A program made the translations under genes and the position numbers. Below, piece by piece: positions 1 through 9,107 of a stretch of 34,090 nt of DNA. Numbering within the stretch: the stretch's first letter is position 1; every line of letters begins with the position of its first letter. Origin of the DNA: Desulfobacula sp. GTDB lineage: Bacteria > Desulfobacterota > Desulfobacteria > Desulfobacterales > Desulfobacteraceae. The notes below the pieces were generated by a model. The model saw only the letters and a list, made by a program, of their open reading frames with translations. It had not been told where the DNA came from and made no database searches. Location: positions 1 to 34,090 of the forward strand of contig NZ_JABZFL010000072.1 of assembly GCF_014237455.1 (NCBI RefSeq), read 5' to 3'.

Positions 1-38
1 CCGATAAAACCGTTTGCACCGGACAGGAAAATTTTCAT
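1..38 (-). CDS. NAD-dependent epimerase/dehydratase, N-terminal fragment cut by window edge
   Basis: Reading the minus strand from an ATG at 38 gives MKIFLSGANGFIG, after which the window ends. The GANGFIG stretch matches the GxxGxxG dinucleotide-binding loop that opens extended short-chain dehydrogenases of the nucleotide-sugar epimerase/dehydratase type (GalE, RmlB, Gmd and relatives). Only 12 complete codons are visible, so the substrate cannot be told. It is the next gene downstream in the glycan operon, 24 bases after the stop of the adjoining glycosyltransferase, which fits a role in making a nucleotide sugar for the same polysaccharide. Confidence 0.7.
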   Translation of the reverse strand, partial: MKIFLSGANGFI

Positions 39-62
39 ATAGATTCCACGAGTATAAGGCTG

Positions 63-935
63 TTATTTATTATTCCAGGTAATTCTCTTGTCTTTTTTAA
101 AATAATTGCCAATGACTGCAATTGATGCTCTCAAAAAAAATGCGGGTTTAAGAAGCATGGCAAACCTGCCGAAATAATATTTTTTATATAAATAATAAAA
201 TGCAAAATAATAGGACCATATGGCTTTATAACTGTTGAGTCTGCTGCTTTGCCCTCCGAAATGAATCAGAACAGCGGCAGGATTGTAAGTAACTTTTAAG
301 CCAATGTCCCTCACCCGCCTGCAGATATCTGCATCTTCCGCATACATGAAGCTGAACTCATCAAACCGGCCCATATCTTCAAATAACTTTCTGGAAATCA
401 TGAATGCTCCGGCTGAAACCGTATCCACGTTCTGCTCAATAGAATAGTCCCTCTCCTTCTGGTAATATGCCAGGACTTGTCCAGATAAAAAATATTTTAA
501 AAAAGGAATAAATTTTGACAGACCAAATAAAATATTGGGGAAATTTCTACATGAAATCTGAAGGGAGCCGTCGGGATTTTGAAAGTTTGGTCCGGCAATA
601 CCGGTGGCTGAGTTATTCTGCAGTGTTTCAACCAAATGAAATATAACATCATTGACAAAGACCATATCCGAATTCATAAAAAACAAAAATCTACCGGTCG
701 CATTTAATGACGCTTTATTATTTGCCCTGGAAAACCCAATATTTTTTTTATTGTATATATAAGAATAATTATCAAATTCAAGAGTTGACAAGGTCTCATA
801 GGACCCGTCAGTTGAAGCGTTATCAATAACAATCACTTCAAACAGATGTTGTTCAGTATGGAGATAAATGGATTCAATACAGTTTTTTGTCAATTGCCAT
901 GTATTGTAATTGATAATGATAATGGACACATCCAT
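63..935 (-). CDS. Family 2 glycosyltransferase
   Basis: A GT-A fold sugar transferase of about 290 residues, expected to act at the cytoplasmic face of the inner membrane on a lipid-linked glycan. The N-terminus reads SIIIINYNTW, followed by VIDNASTDGS (nucleotide-binding strand), FFMNSDM in the DxD position and EDADICRRV, a hallmark of rhamnosyltransferase-like GT2 proteins. The open frame extends to 956, but the ATG at 935 is preferred: it has AAGGG about 7 bases upstream, and the protein then begins MDVSIII as family members usually do. It is the sixth glycan gene in the operon and lies 47 bases after the WsaF-like gene. Donor and acceptor cannot be read from sequence; rhamnose is an inference from relatives. 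Confidence 0.88.
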   Translation of the reverse strand: MDVSIIIINYNTWQLTKNCIESIYLHTEQHLFEVIVIDNASTDGSYETLSTLEFDNYSYIYNKKNIGFSRANNKASLNATGRFLFFMNSDMVFVNDVIFHLVETLQNNSATGIAGPNFQNPDGSLQISCRNFPNILFGLSKFIPFLKYFLSGQVLAYYQKERDYSIEQNVDTVSAGAFMISRKLFEDMGRFDEFSFMYAEDADICRRVRDIGLKVTYNPAAVLIHFGGQSSRLNSYKAIWSYYFAFYYLYKKYYFGRFAMLLKPAFFLRASIAVIGNYFKKDKRITWNNK

Positions 936-982
936 AGAACACCCTTGCATTTTCAAATAAATTCAAGTAAACGCCTGCCCCC

Positions 983-2263
983 CTACCACAAATGGACCAG
1001 TTGTTCTATAAAATCGAACTGGCCGTCCGGCTCCATGTATTCCTTTTTAAGCAGCCGCTTGCCTGAGCCTGAAAAACAACCCGAATCTTTTGCAAACCTG
1101 CCGCAAATATCTTCCATAGCCTTCACCAGGTTGTCCACGGACAAATCAATTGAATGAATATTTTCATGCCAGTCAGATAATTGTTTATTCGCATAGGTGT
1201 TAGAAATAACCCCTATGCCGAACATGGCCATCTCCATAGGAGGATAACTGGGATGGGGGGATACCATCAAGGAAATACCCACAGCCGATTCCCTTAACAC
1301 ATCAACATATCCTTCCAGCGGTAGTTTTCCTATTGAGCTGAGGATCATTTTATTGCCCAGTTCAATATCCGGGTGCTGTTCTCCCACGGAGATTAACTGC
1401 CAGTCATGAACATCCGGCTGCTGCCATACCCAGACCTTAAAGGCTTCCACAATCGAAGAAAAGGCATTTCGATCCACACTGGGCCGGCCATAGATCAAAA
1501 TCTGCTTTTTCTTATTAAACGACCGGGTGTCATCCAACCCTTTTTTCAATTTCTCATTCAATACCGGTTCAAATACAAACTCAATGTCAAATTCATAGTG
1601 ATTGTCTTTAAAAAAAGTGTGGAGCATAGATGAATTGAACACAGCCACCTGGGGATATTCAAAATGATAGGTGCTGTCAGACAGGGCATACCTGCTGGAC
1701 CAGGGGTAGAATCCCGGTTCAAAATCCTGGATAAAATAGATCATCTTTTTAACGGGCTTTGCATAGGTTGCCTGCTGCCATCGTATGATTTTCTGGGCGT
1801 GAAAAGCGGTCCACCATGCCGTTGCAATGAAACAATCATTTTCCCCAACCGGAATGGTTTTTCCATGCCGATCGCCAAAACCCACGATTTCATTGTCATA
1901 TCGGCTGTCTTCCGTGCAGGACATGATTTTATATTCGTTAAATAAAACCGCGGCTTCTGCATCCGGCATGGTATCTGTGGTGATAATCCGTTTTCGGATA
2001 CGGGTGAATCCGGCAAACCGATCAAAAAATAACAATGCCGTGGAAATACCCCCGAAAATATGTTCCTGGTTGATGGACGGCACAAGAATATTGATTCTCG
2101 GTCTTGAATCAGTTGTCTGCCGCACGTTGAGGGGAGTAATCTCGGGAATACCGGCGTTCATTGCCGAGGTGATAAGCGGCTGAGCAATATTTTTTACTTT
2201 TTCCTTTAAAAAGGAATTTCTCCGGATATAGTTGACAAGTTTATGACTGAGTTTGATTAACAT
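983..2263 (-). CDS. WsaF-like rhamnosyltransferase
   Basis: A 426-residue glycosyltransferase resembling the WsaF family, known from the S-layer glycan locus of Geobacillus stearothermophilus, where WsaF is a rhamnosyltransferase. Visible support: the segment RPRINILVPSINQEHIFGGI near residue 55, which is characteristic of the family's N-terminal half, then WWTAFHAQKI and YFIQDFEPGFYPWSS, and a C-terminal GT-B half with ILIYGRPSVDRNAFSSIVEA and SPHPSYPPMEMAMFG (acidic residue in the donor-sugar site). It starts 5 bases after the stop of the methyltransferase-GT fusion, so the two are almost certainly co-translated. Family assignment is from memory of motifs; the precise linkage made is unknown. 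Confidence 0.82.
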   Translation of the reverse strand: MLIKLSHKLVNYIRRNSFLKEKVKNIAQPLITSAMNAGIPEITPLNVRQTTDSRPRINILVPSINQEHIFGGISTALLFFDRFAGFTRIRKRIITTDTMPDAEAAVLFNEYKIMSCTEDSRYDNEIVGFGDRHGKTIPVGENDCFIATAWWTAFHAQKIIRWQQATYAKPVKKMIYFIQDFEPGFYPWSSRYALSDSTYHFEYPQVAVFNSSMLHTFFKDNHYEFDIEFVFEPVLNEKLKKGLDDTRSFNKKKQILIYGRPSVDRNAFSSIVEAFKVWVWQQPDVHDWQLISVGEQHPDIELGNKMILSSIGKLPLEGYVDVLRESAVGISLMVSPHPSYPPMEMAMFGIGVISNTYANKQLSDWHENIHSIDLSVDNLVKAMEDICGRFAKDSGCFSGSGKRLLKKEYMEPDGQFDFIEQLVHLW

Positions 2264-2268
2264 AATTT

Positions 2269-4953
2269 TTACATACTTATATTTTTTAATGCCGGGTTCA
2301 AGCTTTCTAAAGACAGGTTCACGTTATAATATGGATCTCCATTTTTTTTAAAATCAGCATAAGCCTTTTTTGACATTTCAAAATCTTTGTCCGGTATGTA
2401 CGCTGTTCTGGATTTGGATTCAAGATGGTATAAATTCACATATGGATTATAGACATTCACATAGCCTTTTTTTAGTGTTTTCAAAGCAATCTCCACATCA
2501 CTGCCACAAATAATAAAATCTTCATCAAACCCGTCAACCTCATCAAACACCTTTCTTGAAATCCCGAGACAAGCCCCGGTTACAGAAGAGACATTTCTGG
2601 AGACTTTGGGAGAAACAAAAGGATGGATAAAGTGTCTGAGTTTAATATCCTTAAACACATGGTCAGCCCATCCCCCCATGCCCACGACAACTCCTGCATG
2701 CTGGATATTGCCGTCTTCATACAGCAGCAACCCTCCCACAACACCCACATCAAACCGTAATGCGTTTTCACAGATCCGTGTCAGCCATTCAGGATTGATG
2801 ACCGTGGTGTCATTATTTAAAAAAACCAGGACATTCCCTTTAGCATGTCGAGCACCATGGTTATTCATTCTGGACCAGTTAAAGGGATAGGATGCATCAA
2901 TCACCTGTATATTGGGATGTCGGGATGTAATGTTTTTAAACCATTGGTGGGTTTTTTCCTCTTTGGAATTATTATCCATGATGATAATTTCATAATTCTT
3001 ATGGGACGTTTTTTCAAGGATGCTGTCAACACAGTCAGCCAAGAGGTCACAATGATCTTTGGTGGGAATGATAATGGACGCGGTCACATCTTCGGATAAT
3101 CCATATCGGGCATCATATACCAGCCGGTAATCTGTTTCCCCGGCATGGGCTTTATTCCCATAAACTCTTTTTAGATGCCGATCCAGAGCATCCAGACCTG
3201 CAAAATGGGATGCAGGTTTTGAATCAGGATTCATGGCTGTAGAAGATTCTATTTCACGCCAGAAATAGAGAATTTTTGGTATATGATATATATTTGACGT
3301 GTGTTCTGAAAACCGCAGCATCAGATCATAATCCTGGCTGCCATCAAATCTGGGATTAAACCCACCTGTTTTTTCAAACAATGATTTTCTGAACACCAGC
3401 AGGTGGCAGATATACATCTGGGAATGGAGCAGGTCCGGCGACCAGTCGGGCTTTAAAAAAGGGTGTTTCTTGTTTCCATTGGTATCCACCCTGGCCTCAT
3501 CCGAATAGATCACATCCGGGCTATGAGAGTTAATGGCCCTGGCCACTTCATACAATGCATTTTCCCGCAATTCATCATCATTGTCGAGCAAGGCAATATA
3601 ATCACCTGTGGCCAGGAAAACCCCGTCATTAGATGCTCCGGAAATACCCTTATTCCCCTTGTTTAACTGAACAACGATCTTATCATGATGAATCTGTTTT
3701 AAATATGCACGGGTTTCTTCCCTTGTAGACCCATCATCCACAATAATAAGTTCAAAATTTTCATAGGCTTGATTTATAACCGATTCAACTGCCAGGGACA
3801 GCCATTTTACATCCACATTATACACGGGCATGACTACGGATATCAGCGGATGGGTTTCCAATACAGGACAGGTATACACCGTATTGAGCCGAAGAAACAT
3901 TTCACCGGAATGGGCAAATTTTATCTTTTCCATTAATCCGCGGATACCGGTTTGTTTTAACTTCTTCAGGCTGATTAACAGGCTCTTTGGATTTTTAACC
4001 GTCTGCCGGGCCACGGCAAGACACCCGCTTATGATATACTTGAAAATGAAATTAAGCCTCTGGAGTTGAAATTTTACAGATCTTCTCTGCAGCCTTTCTT
4101 CCAACTTATTGATATGGAACTGACTGTCCAGCAGGTACTGCTTTTGTTTGGCAATATGCTCGTCCTTGAAAGCCAGTTCTTGAATTTTGAGTTCAATCAT
4201 ATCGTTTTTATATTTCATCATCAGATCTTCTTTATCCACCAGAACTGATGAACACACGTCAAGGGGTTCGGCATTGCTACAGACGGTGATGGCATAAAGT
4301 ATTTCTTTTTCCCGGTCTTTGGAAACGACAAAACCATCCTCTGTCGGCTTAATATTATACTCAACAAATCCCCGGCTGGTATTTCCTGGTGACCAGATAT
4401 ATGAAGATGTAAAAATTTTCTGCCCTAAAAGTTCAATATGTTTAAACTTGGGGCTCAAAAAATCAAGAAATTCATCCACATAAAACTCTTTAATATGAAA
4501 TTCATTTTTATAGTCAGGAATATCCGAATATGTCAGCTTATTGGGTGTGGAGATGATCAGAATGCCGTCAGGCTTCAAAACCCGTTCAATTTCATCCAGA
4601 AACATATTCTGATGCGTCTGGTCCACATGCTCAATGGTTTCAAAGGATATCAACACATCAATGGAACCGGATGCCAGAGGAATAGAGGCAATACTGCCAT
4701 TAATAAATTCAAGATTCGTATTTTCATATGCTTCCCTGGCATTTCTCACTGCTTCAGGATCAATATCAACACCAAAAATTTTCCTGGCCTTAGCAGATGA
4801 GAGAAGAAAAGTGCCGTAGCCTTCTCCGGATGCAATGTCCAGCACCACTTTATCCTCTACAAAATAACCGGCATAAAGATACCTGTGCCAGTGCTCATAG
4901 CTCATCTCAGGCTCATTTAGTGTTGAGACAAATCGTTCTCCCGTAAACTCCAT
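2269..4953 (-). CDS. Methyltransferase–GT2–GT2 fusion (WsaE-like)
   Basis: A three-domain protein of about 894 residues. Residues 1-200 form a class I SAM methyltransferase with motif I VVLDIASGEGYG (about 37-48) and the post-motif FETIEHVDQ. A linker with possible coiled coil (about 245-300) follows. The first GT-A domain starts near 370 (PLISVVMPVYNVD, IIVDDGST, LLDNDDEL). A second starts near 640 (TASIIIPTKDH, IIMDNNS, VFLNNDTTV). Methyltransferase fused to two transferases is the WsaE arrangement; in such ABC-exported glycans, methylation of the non-reducing end stops elongation and is read by the Wzt C-terminal domain. An in-frame GTG at 4956 is possible, but the ATG at 4953 is better spaced (7 bases) from AAGGA. 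The chain-terminating role is inference. Confidence 0.85.
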   Translation of the reverse strand: MEFTGERFVSTLNEPEMSYEHWHRYLYAGYFVEDKVVLDIASGEGYGTFLLSSAKARKIFGVDIDPEAVRNAREAYENTNLEFINGSIASIPLASGSIDVLISFETIEHVDQTHQNMFLDEIERVLKPDGILIISTPNKLTYSDIPDYKNEFHIKEFYVDEFLDFLSPKFKHIELLGQKIFTSSYIWSPGNTSRGFVEYNIKPTEDGFVVSKDREKEILYAITVCSNAEPLDVCSSVLVDKEDLMMKYKNDMIELKIQELAFKDEHIAKQKQYLLDSQFHINKLEERLQRRSVKFQLQRLNFIFKYIISGCLAVARQTVKNPKSLLISLKKLKQTGIRGLMEKIKFAHSGEMFLRLNTVYTCPVLETHPLISVVMPVYNVDVKWLSLAVESVINQAYENFELIIVDDGSTREETRAYLKQIHHDKIVVQLNKGNKGISGASNDGVFLATGDYIALLDNDDELRENALYEVARAINSHSPDVIYSDEARVDTNGNKKHPFLKPDWSPDLLHSQMYICHLLVFRKSLFEKTGGFNPRFDGSQDYDLMLRFSEHTSNIYHIPKILYFWREIESSTAMNPDSKPASHFAGLDALDRHLKRVYGNKAHAGETDYRLVYDARYGLSEDVTASIIIPTKDHCDLLADCVDSILEKTSHKNYEIIIMDNNSKEEKTHQWFKNITSRHPNIQVIDASYPFNWSRMNNHGARHAKGNVLVFLNNDTTVINPEWLTRICENALRFDVGVVGGLLLYEDGNIQHAGVVVGMGGWADHVFKDIKLRHFIHPFVSPKVSRNVSSVTGACLGISRKVFDEVDGFDEDFIICGSDVEIALKTLKKGYVNVYNPYVNLYHLESKSRTAYIPDKDFEMSKKAYADFKKNGDPYYNVNLSLESLNPALKNISM

Positions 4954-5006
4954 CACTATATCCTTAAATTACTGGTAGTCATAACCTGTCGAAAAGCAAT
5001 ACCGCA

Positions 5007-6344
5007 TCAGCCTTGTTCAGAATCAAGACTGATTTTAAATTCACAGTTTTTTACTACAATTGATCCAAGGGAATATTTTAAATCCGTATTGGCTATTTCC
5101 ACAAAATAAACATCATGGAGCCAGTGATGCTGGACATGGTTAATCTGATTCCCTTCCGCCACAGCAGCAGAAACACTATATTTCCCATTTTTAATCTCAG
5201 GAAAATCAAACATAATTCTGCAGCAAAGAATGGTGTCCTGTATCACCTTTGGAAAATTAAAATCATGAGCAAAAGAAGGGATGGCAAAAATCGTATTTCC
5301 CAAATGATCATTTACGCTGATACCGATCCCCAAATCTTCAATGGTTTGCCGAACCTGCAATTTCATAAAAAAAGCAACCGGCTCTCCCCCTTTGAGCACA
5401 TTCACCTTTTCATGACCATCCCTATGGTACAGGGCGATACCGGTTATTTTAATACCCCCTTCCCCAAAGGATGAACAATCTTTGATGTCCTCCCAGTCAA
5501 CATCGTCTGATCGGGCCGGTCCTGATTTGCCTGTAACAATATGGGCATGCCCGGTTTGGGATGTCACTTCGGTCTCGGACTCTTCTAAGGTATCAACCGT
5601 TTCCATGCCATAGGACATATAGGAAATATACTTTTTTACAACCTTGGAAGGTATTCCGTGATCAAATACTTCCCCATCCTTTATCCAGTATACATAATCA
5701 CAGAAATTGATCACAGTACCCTGATCATGGGTCACAAACAAAACGGTTTTGCCGCTTTCCCTGAATGCCCTCATTCTACGAAAACATTTCTGCTGAAATC
5801 TTATATCCCCCACACTCAGGGCCTCATCTACAATCAGAATATCCGGGTCTACCTGAACAGCAACTGAAAATGCAAGCCGTACAAACATACCACTGGAATA
5901 AACTCGCACCTTCTGGTTGACAAAATCTCCAATATCGGCAAAGGCAAGGATTTTATCGATTTTTTCATCCATTTCCTGTTTTGAAAATCCAAAAATGGCA
6001 CCATTGAAATAGACATTCTCAAGGCCTGTCAGGTCCGGATTAAATCCTGCCCCCAGCTCCAGAAGGGATGATACCTTGCCTTTCACTGAATACTGCCCGG
6101 ACGAAGGTGTCAATACACCGGTCAGGATCTTCAACAGCGTAGACTTCCCTGCCCCGTTCTGTCCAATAATACCGATAGTTTTTCCTTTTTCAATATCAAA
6201 AGATATGTTTTTCAAAGCATAAAAATCATGGTGATATTTCTTTCTGAAAATATGAAAAGCTTCCTTTACCCGATCAGAAGGAGACGCATATAATTTATAA
6301 ATTTTAGAAAGATTATCTATATGAACGGCATTCTCAGTCATCAT
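5007..6344 (-). CDS. wzt: O-polysaccharide ABC exporter ATPase with glycan-binding C-terminus
   Basis: The nucleotide-binding subunit of an ABC-2 polysaccharide exporter, working with the adjacent Wzm to flip undecaprenyl-linked glycan to the periplasm. Residues 1-245 form the ATPase: Walker A GQNGAGKST, signature VYSSGMFVRLAF (the YSSGM form typical of Wzt/TagH), Walker B ILIVDEAL and switch histidine FVTHD. After an acidic linker, residues about 290-440 form a beta-rich domain of the Wzt C-terminal type (IKITGIALYHRDG to GSIVVKNCEFKI). In known systems this domain binds the modified chain end before export. At 445 residues it has the length of two-domain Wzt proteins. The neighbouring methyltransferase fusion is the natural source of the terminal mark. 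Start chosen at the first of two adjacent ATGs; 6341 is equally possible. Confidence 0.92.
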   Translation of the reverse strand: MMTENAVHIDNLSKIYKLYASPSDRVKEAFHIFRKKYHHDFYALKNISFDIEKGKTIGIIGQNGAGKSTLLKILTGVLTPSSGQYSVKGKVSSLLELGAGFNPDLTGLENVYFNGAIFGFSKQEMDEKIDKILAFADIGDFVNQKVRVYSSGMFVRLAFSVAVQVDPDILIVDEALSVGDIRFQQKCFRRMRAFRESGKTVLFVTHDQGTVINFCDYVYWIKDGEVFDHGIPSKVVKKYISYMSYGMETVDTLEESETEVTSQTGHAHIVTGKSGPARSDDVDWEDIKDCSSFGEGGIKITGIALYHRDGHEKVNVLKGGEPVAFFMKLQVRQTIEDLGIGISVNDHLGNTIFAIPSFAHDFNFPKVIQDTILCCRIMFDFPEIKNGKYSVSAAVAEGNQINHVQHHWLHDVYFVEIANTDLKYSLGSIVVKNCEFKISLDSEQG

Positions 6345-6353
6345 TATTCCATT

Positions 6354-7175
6354 CTAAAGCACATCTGCAAAATGCGGCTTTAACTTCTTGAATACAAATA
6401 CCCCTGAAACAAAAACAACCAAGGTAACACACCAGTAATAAAGGGTTAATTGTAAGTCCTCAAAAAACCAAATCTCATAAATAAAACTATTGCGATACCC
6501 TTCCACCAGGTAGAATACAGGATTCAGTTTCATGAAAAAATAAATTTTTTCCGGCAGCATTTTATAAGACCAGATAATCGGAGTCCCCCAGAAAAAAAGC
6601 TGAACAGCCACTTCGAGAAGATGGCTGATATCCCTCACAAACAGGTGTAAAGCGGAAAAGCACCAGGACATGCCAAGGGTTAATATAATGCCGCAGGCCA
6701 TGTAATAAAACACCTGAAACCAGTAAACTGACGGGTTGTATCCATAGGCAAGACAGATCCCGCCCAAAACCATAATAAAAAACAGATGAATCAGGGAATT
6801 GGTTAATATTTTAACCAACGGGATAATACCGGGTCTGAAACTGAAATTCTTAATCAGAAAAGAATATTCCAAAAGGCTCTGGACTGTTCCCATCACATTC
6901 TCCGACACATAAAACCATGGAATAATACCAATCATCAGCCACATAGCAAAGGGAATGGTGTCATCTACCCTGCCAATTTTGAGTCCATAAGTAAATGCAA
7001 ACCACATGACAACTACTACGGCAAGCGGTTTTATAAAAGCCCAGGGAAGCCCCAGATATGACCCCAGATATCTGTTCTGAAAATCCCGTTTTGTCAACTG
7101 GACAATAACGAAACGATTCTGCCATATATCTATTAAAAAAAAATAAAATTCCTTAAAGGCATTTAATAGTCTCAC
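6354..7175 (-). CDS. wzm: O-polysaccharide ABC exporter permease
   Basis: The membrane subunit (273 residues) of the ABC-2 exporter, partner of Wzt. It shows six hydrophobic segments and the family's N-terminal phrasing (RDFQNRYLGSYLGLPWAFIKPL) and C-terminal phrasing (LNPVFYLVEGYRNSFIYE, then KKLKPHFADVL), as in Wzm, KpsM and TagG. It starts with GTG at 7175; the GTGA overlaps the stop of the upstream transferase by 4 bases, so translation is coupled. It ends 9 bases before wzt. Function within the pair is secure; the substrate, a homopolymer or simple-repeat O-polysaccharide possibly rich in rhamnose, is inferred from the operon. Confidence 0.93.
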   Translation of the reverse strand: MRLLNAFKEFYFFLIDIWQNRFVIVQLTKRDFQNRYLGSYLGLPWAFIKPLAVVVVMWFAFTYGLKIGRVDDTIPFAMWLMIGIIPWFYVSENVMGTVQSLLEYSFLIKNFSFRPGIIPLVKILTNSLIHLFFIMVLGGICLAYGYNPSVYWFQVFYYMACGIILTLGMSWCFSALHLFVRDISHLLEVAVQLFFWGTPIIWSYKMLPEKIYFFMKLNPVFYLVEGYRNSFIYEIWFFEDLQLTLYYWCVTLVVFVSGVFVFKKLKPHFADVL

Positions 7176-7921
7176 AATATTGTGCTACCTTTCTTTTTAT
7201 CAGTATTACGTTCATAGATGCCGCCGACCCACACCCTGAAAAGAGCGCAAACTAAATTTTTCCGAAACCGCACCTGATCTATAAAATTAAATTGGCTCTG
7301 CCCAGCAAAAGGCGTTTTGTTTTTTCCATGCCGCCGGTAGCGGACCAGCTTTTCAGGACAAAAACAGGTGATGCCGAACACTTCCGCCACAAGGCCAATC
7401 CACCAGTCATGCAGGGGTACGTTTGCCGGCAAGGGGATTGCTTTGTCCAGAATTTTTCTTTGAAACGCCATGCAGCACCCCATATACGTATTCTGCCGGA
7501 TGTTTTTAAATATTCCGCGACCAGACCGCCTCAATGCATAAAAAGAGTCAAACGTTATCTTTCCATTCAGATCAATGATGGAGCAATCACTGACCACCAG
7601 ATCATAGTCAGTCAAATACCTCTCCATTATTCTGATTTTTTCCTTTTCCCAGATATCATCCTGGTCTGCCAGAAAAATGACGTGTCCTCTGGCCTGCTTC
7701 AGTGCAGTCTCAAAATTTTTATTGACCCCCTTTTTTTCCGGATGGCAAAACAACCGAATTCGTTTGTCATTAAACTGTTTGATAATGGAAATGGTTCTGT
7801 CAGTTGATCCATCGTCTGAAATGATTAATTCATCTTTATCAGACAATTGTTCAAGTATGGAATTTAACTGCTCTGCAATGAAGCTTTCCCCATTATAAGA
7901 TGCAAGGCATACTGAAATCAT
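7172..7921 (-). CDS. Family 2 glycosyltransferase, rhamnosyltransferase-like
   Basis: A compact 249-residue GT-A transferase: MISVCLASYNGESFIAEQL at the N-terminus, LIISDDGSTDRT, then FLADQDDIW, whose ADQDD.W form is typical of transferases annotated as rhamnosyltransferases in O-antigen loci, and a basic PLHDWWIGLVAEVFG segment. No membrane anchor is evident, so it probably works at the inner face of the membrane with the other transferases. Its stop overlaps the GTG start of wzm and it begins 16 bases after the stop of the preceding transferase. The sugar specificity is not determinable from sequence. Confidence 0.88.
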   Translation of the reverse strand: MISVCLASYNGESFIAEQLNSILEQLSDKDELIISDDGSTDRTISIIKQFNDKRIRLFCHPEKKGVNKNFETALKQARGHVIFLADQDDIWEKEKIRIMERYLTDYDLVVSDCSIIDLNGKITFDSFYALRRSGRGIFKNIRQNTYMGCCMAFQRKILDKAIPLPANVPLHDWWIGLVAEVFGITCFCPEKLVRYRRHGKNKTPFAGQSQFNFIDQVRFRKNLVCALFRVWVGGIYERNTDKKKGSTIL

Positions 7922-7937
7922 GATTTATCTGCCACTC

Positions 7938-8840
7938 TTATAAATCCTTTAAATCCCGGTTAAACCTGTTTCTTTTATAGTCCAGATACCCCATGGCAAT
8001 ATTTCTAAGCTTCTTATATTTTTCTTTTTCAAACAATAATATCTTTACCAATTCCCCTGTAAATCGAAGCATTTCTGTCCAAAAAAACCGTGGCCGGTCA
8101 TTTTTATACATATTGGCCACATAGAATCGATTCCGAGTCATGAAATACCGGCGAAACGGAACATGGTTCGAACTGCGGCAAACCAGGTATCCCTTGCTGT
8201 CTCCCAACATATGCCGGATAAAAGCATTCTTAACCTGAATAATTTTATACCCATGTCTTCTAAGTCTCAGGCAATACTCATGGTCCACATGGTCAATGAA
8301 CAGCTTTTCCATAAACGGTCCGTGTTTCCGAAATACTGTAAGGTTTATCAGACTGCCCGAGGTTATTGAGACCAGGATCTCATTGTATTGTTTCCCGTAC
8401 ACTTCAACATATCTGTTTTTTCGGGTATATCTCGCGCAGATCATACCAACCATATCTTTATCATAATAATTCAGACAGTGAAACAATTTTGGAATAATAT
8501 TCTCCTCAAACCGGCTATCTTGATCCATGGTCAGCAACCAGTCATATCCATGATCTAAAGCTAATGACACCGAAGTGTTCAATGCTTCTGCAATACCGTG
8601 ATTGCCACCGAGAGATATATAACAGACCTTAGAAATTTTTTTTATTGCAGATATAAAAGAAAGATCCGGTCTATCACTGTTATCAACCACATACAACACA
8701 TCGAGGCAATCAATATAGGACATAATATTATCAATAACAAAAAGTTCTGGATTGTAAAGAATCACTGTTCCCGGGATTGAAACAGCTTTTTCCCTTTCTT
8801 TACTTTCTGGATTCTTATCTGGTTGCCCTGCTCCCACCAT
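7938..8840 (-). CDS. Family 2 glycosyltransferase, rhamnosyltransferase-like; first gene of glycan operon
   Basis: A 300-residue GT2 protein resembling RfbN/RfbF-type rhamnosyltransferases: GTVILYNPELFVIDNI near residue 25, VVDNSD, LLTMDQDSRF in the catalytic DxD position, and HVDHEYCLRLRRHGYKI. The first 20 residues are polar and not part of the fold, so a later start cannot be excluded, but the ATG at 8840 has AAGGG 7 bases upstream. It is the promoter-proximal gene of the leftward operon; 267 bases separate it from divergent sapC, and that gap holds the promoter element described separately. The early position could suit an enzyme that primes or extends the adaptor region of the chain, which is inference. 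Confidence 0.87.
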   Translation of the reverse strand: MVGAGQPDKNPESKEREKAVSIPGTVILYNPELFVIDNIMSYIDCLDVLYVVDNSDRPDLSFISAIKKISKVCYISLGGNHGIAEALNTSVSLALDHGYDWLLTMDQDSRFEENIIPKLFHCLNYYDKDMVGMICARYTRKNRYVEVYGKQYNEILVSITSGSLINLTVFRKHGPFMEKLFIDHVDHEYCLRLRRHGYKIIQVKNAFIRHMLGDSKGYLVCRSSNHVPFRRYFMTRNRFYVANMYKNDRPRFFWTEMLRFTGELVKILLFEKEKYKKLRNIAMGYLDYKRNRFNRDLKDL

Positions 8841-8944
8841 CGTTTTTCCCTTTGTCGCTGTATTGCATTTTTATCTCTTGGAAATCCACCTCCTCTTTGT
8901 GTGTTCGATACAACCCTTTCTCCCGGACCCAAATCAGTCAAATA

Positions 8945-8974
8945 TGTTTAATAAAATTAACCGGTAATGTCAAT
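8945..8974 (-). promoter_or_regulatory. Putative glycan-operon promoter with element shared with the secretion operon
   Basis: On the minus strand TTGACA (8968-8973) precedes, by 17 bases, the weak -10 TAAACA (8945-8950). The 26 bases at 8949-8974 match 16392-16417, upstream of the type I secretion operon, at 23 positions, beginning with 13 identical bases (TAATAAAATTAAC on the plus strand). The core TTAACCGGTAA is nearly palindromic, so it may be an operator as well as part of a promoter. The poor -10 hexamer weakens the promoter reading. Confidence 0.5.
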
Positions 8975-9026
8975 GTTGATCTGGGTTATAGCCCACAGTC
9001 TTACCATCCGGGCTTGCAGAGAAACA

Positions 9027-9087
9027 AATTGCAATTGTGGAAAATATATGGTAGACATCCTCGCATGCCAAATTGATAATTGCAATT
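9027..9087 (+). promoter_or_regulatory. Two AATTGCAATT palindromes upstream of sapC
   Basis: The perfect 10-bp palindrome AATTGCAATT occurs at 9027-9036 and again at 9078-9087, 51 bases apart (about five helical turns), with the second copy 20 bases before the sapC start. Spaced identical palindromes suggest a dimeric repressor or activator site, but the sequence is AT-rich and chance is possible. Confidence 0.35.
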
Positions 9088-9107
9088 TAAATAAGGACTT
9101 ATACATA

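Noticed and set aside
8967-9107. Extended N-terminus of SapC from an ATG at 8967
   Set aside because: It would add 47 residues unlike the family, lacks a good ribosome site, and would start within the promoter element of the divergent operon; the ATG at 9108 has TAAGGAC before it.
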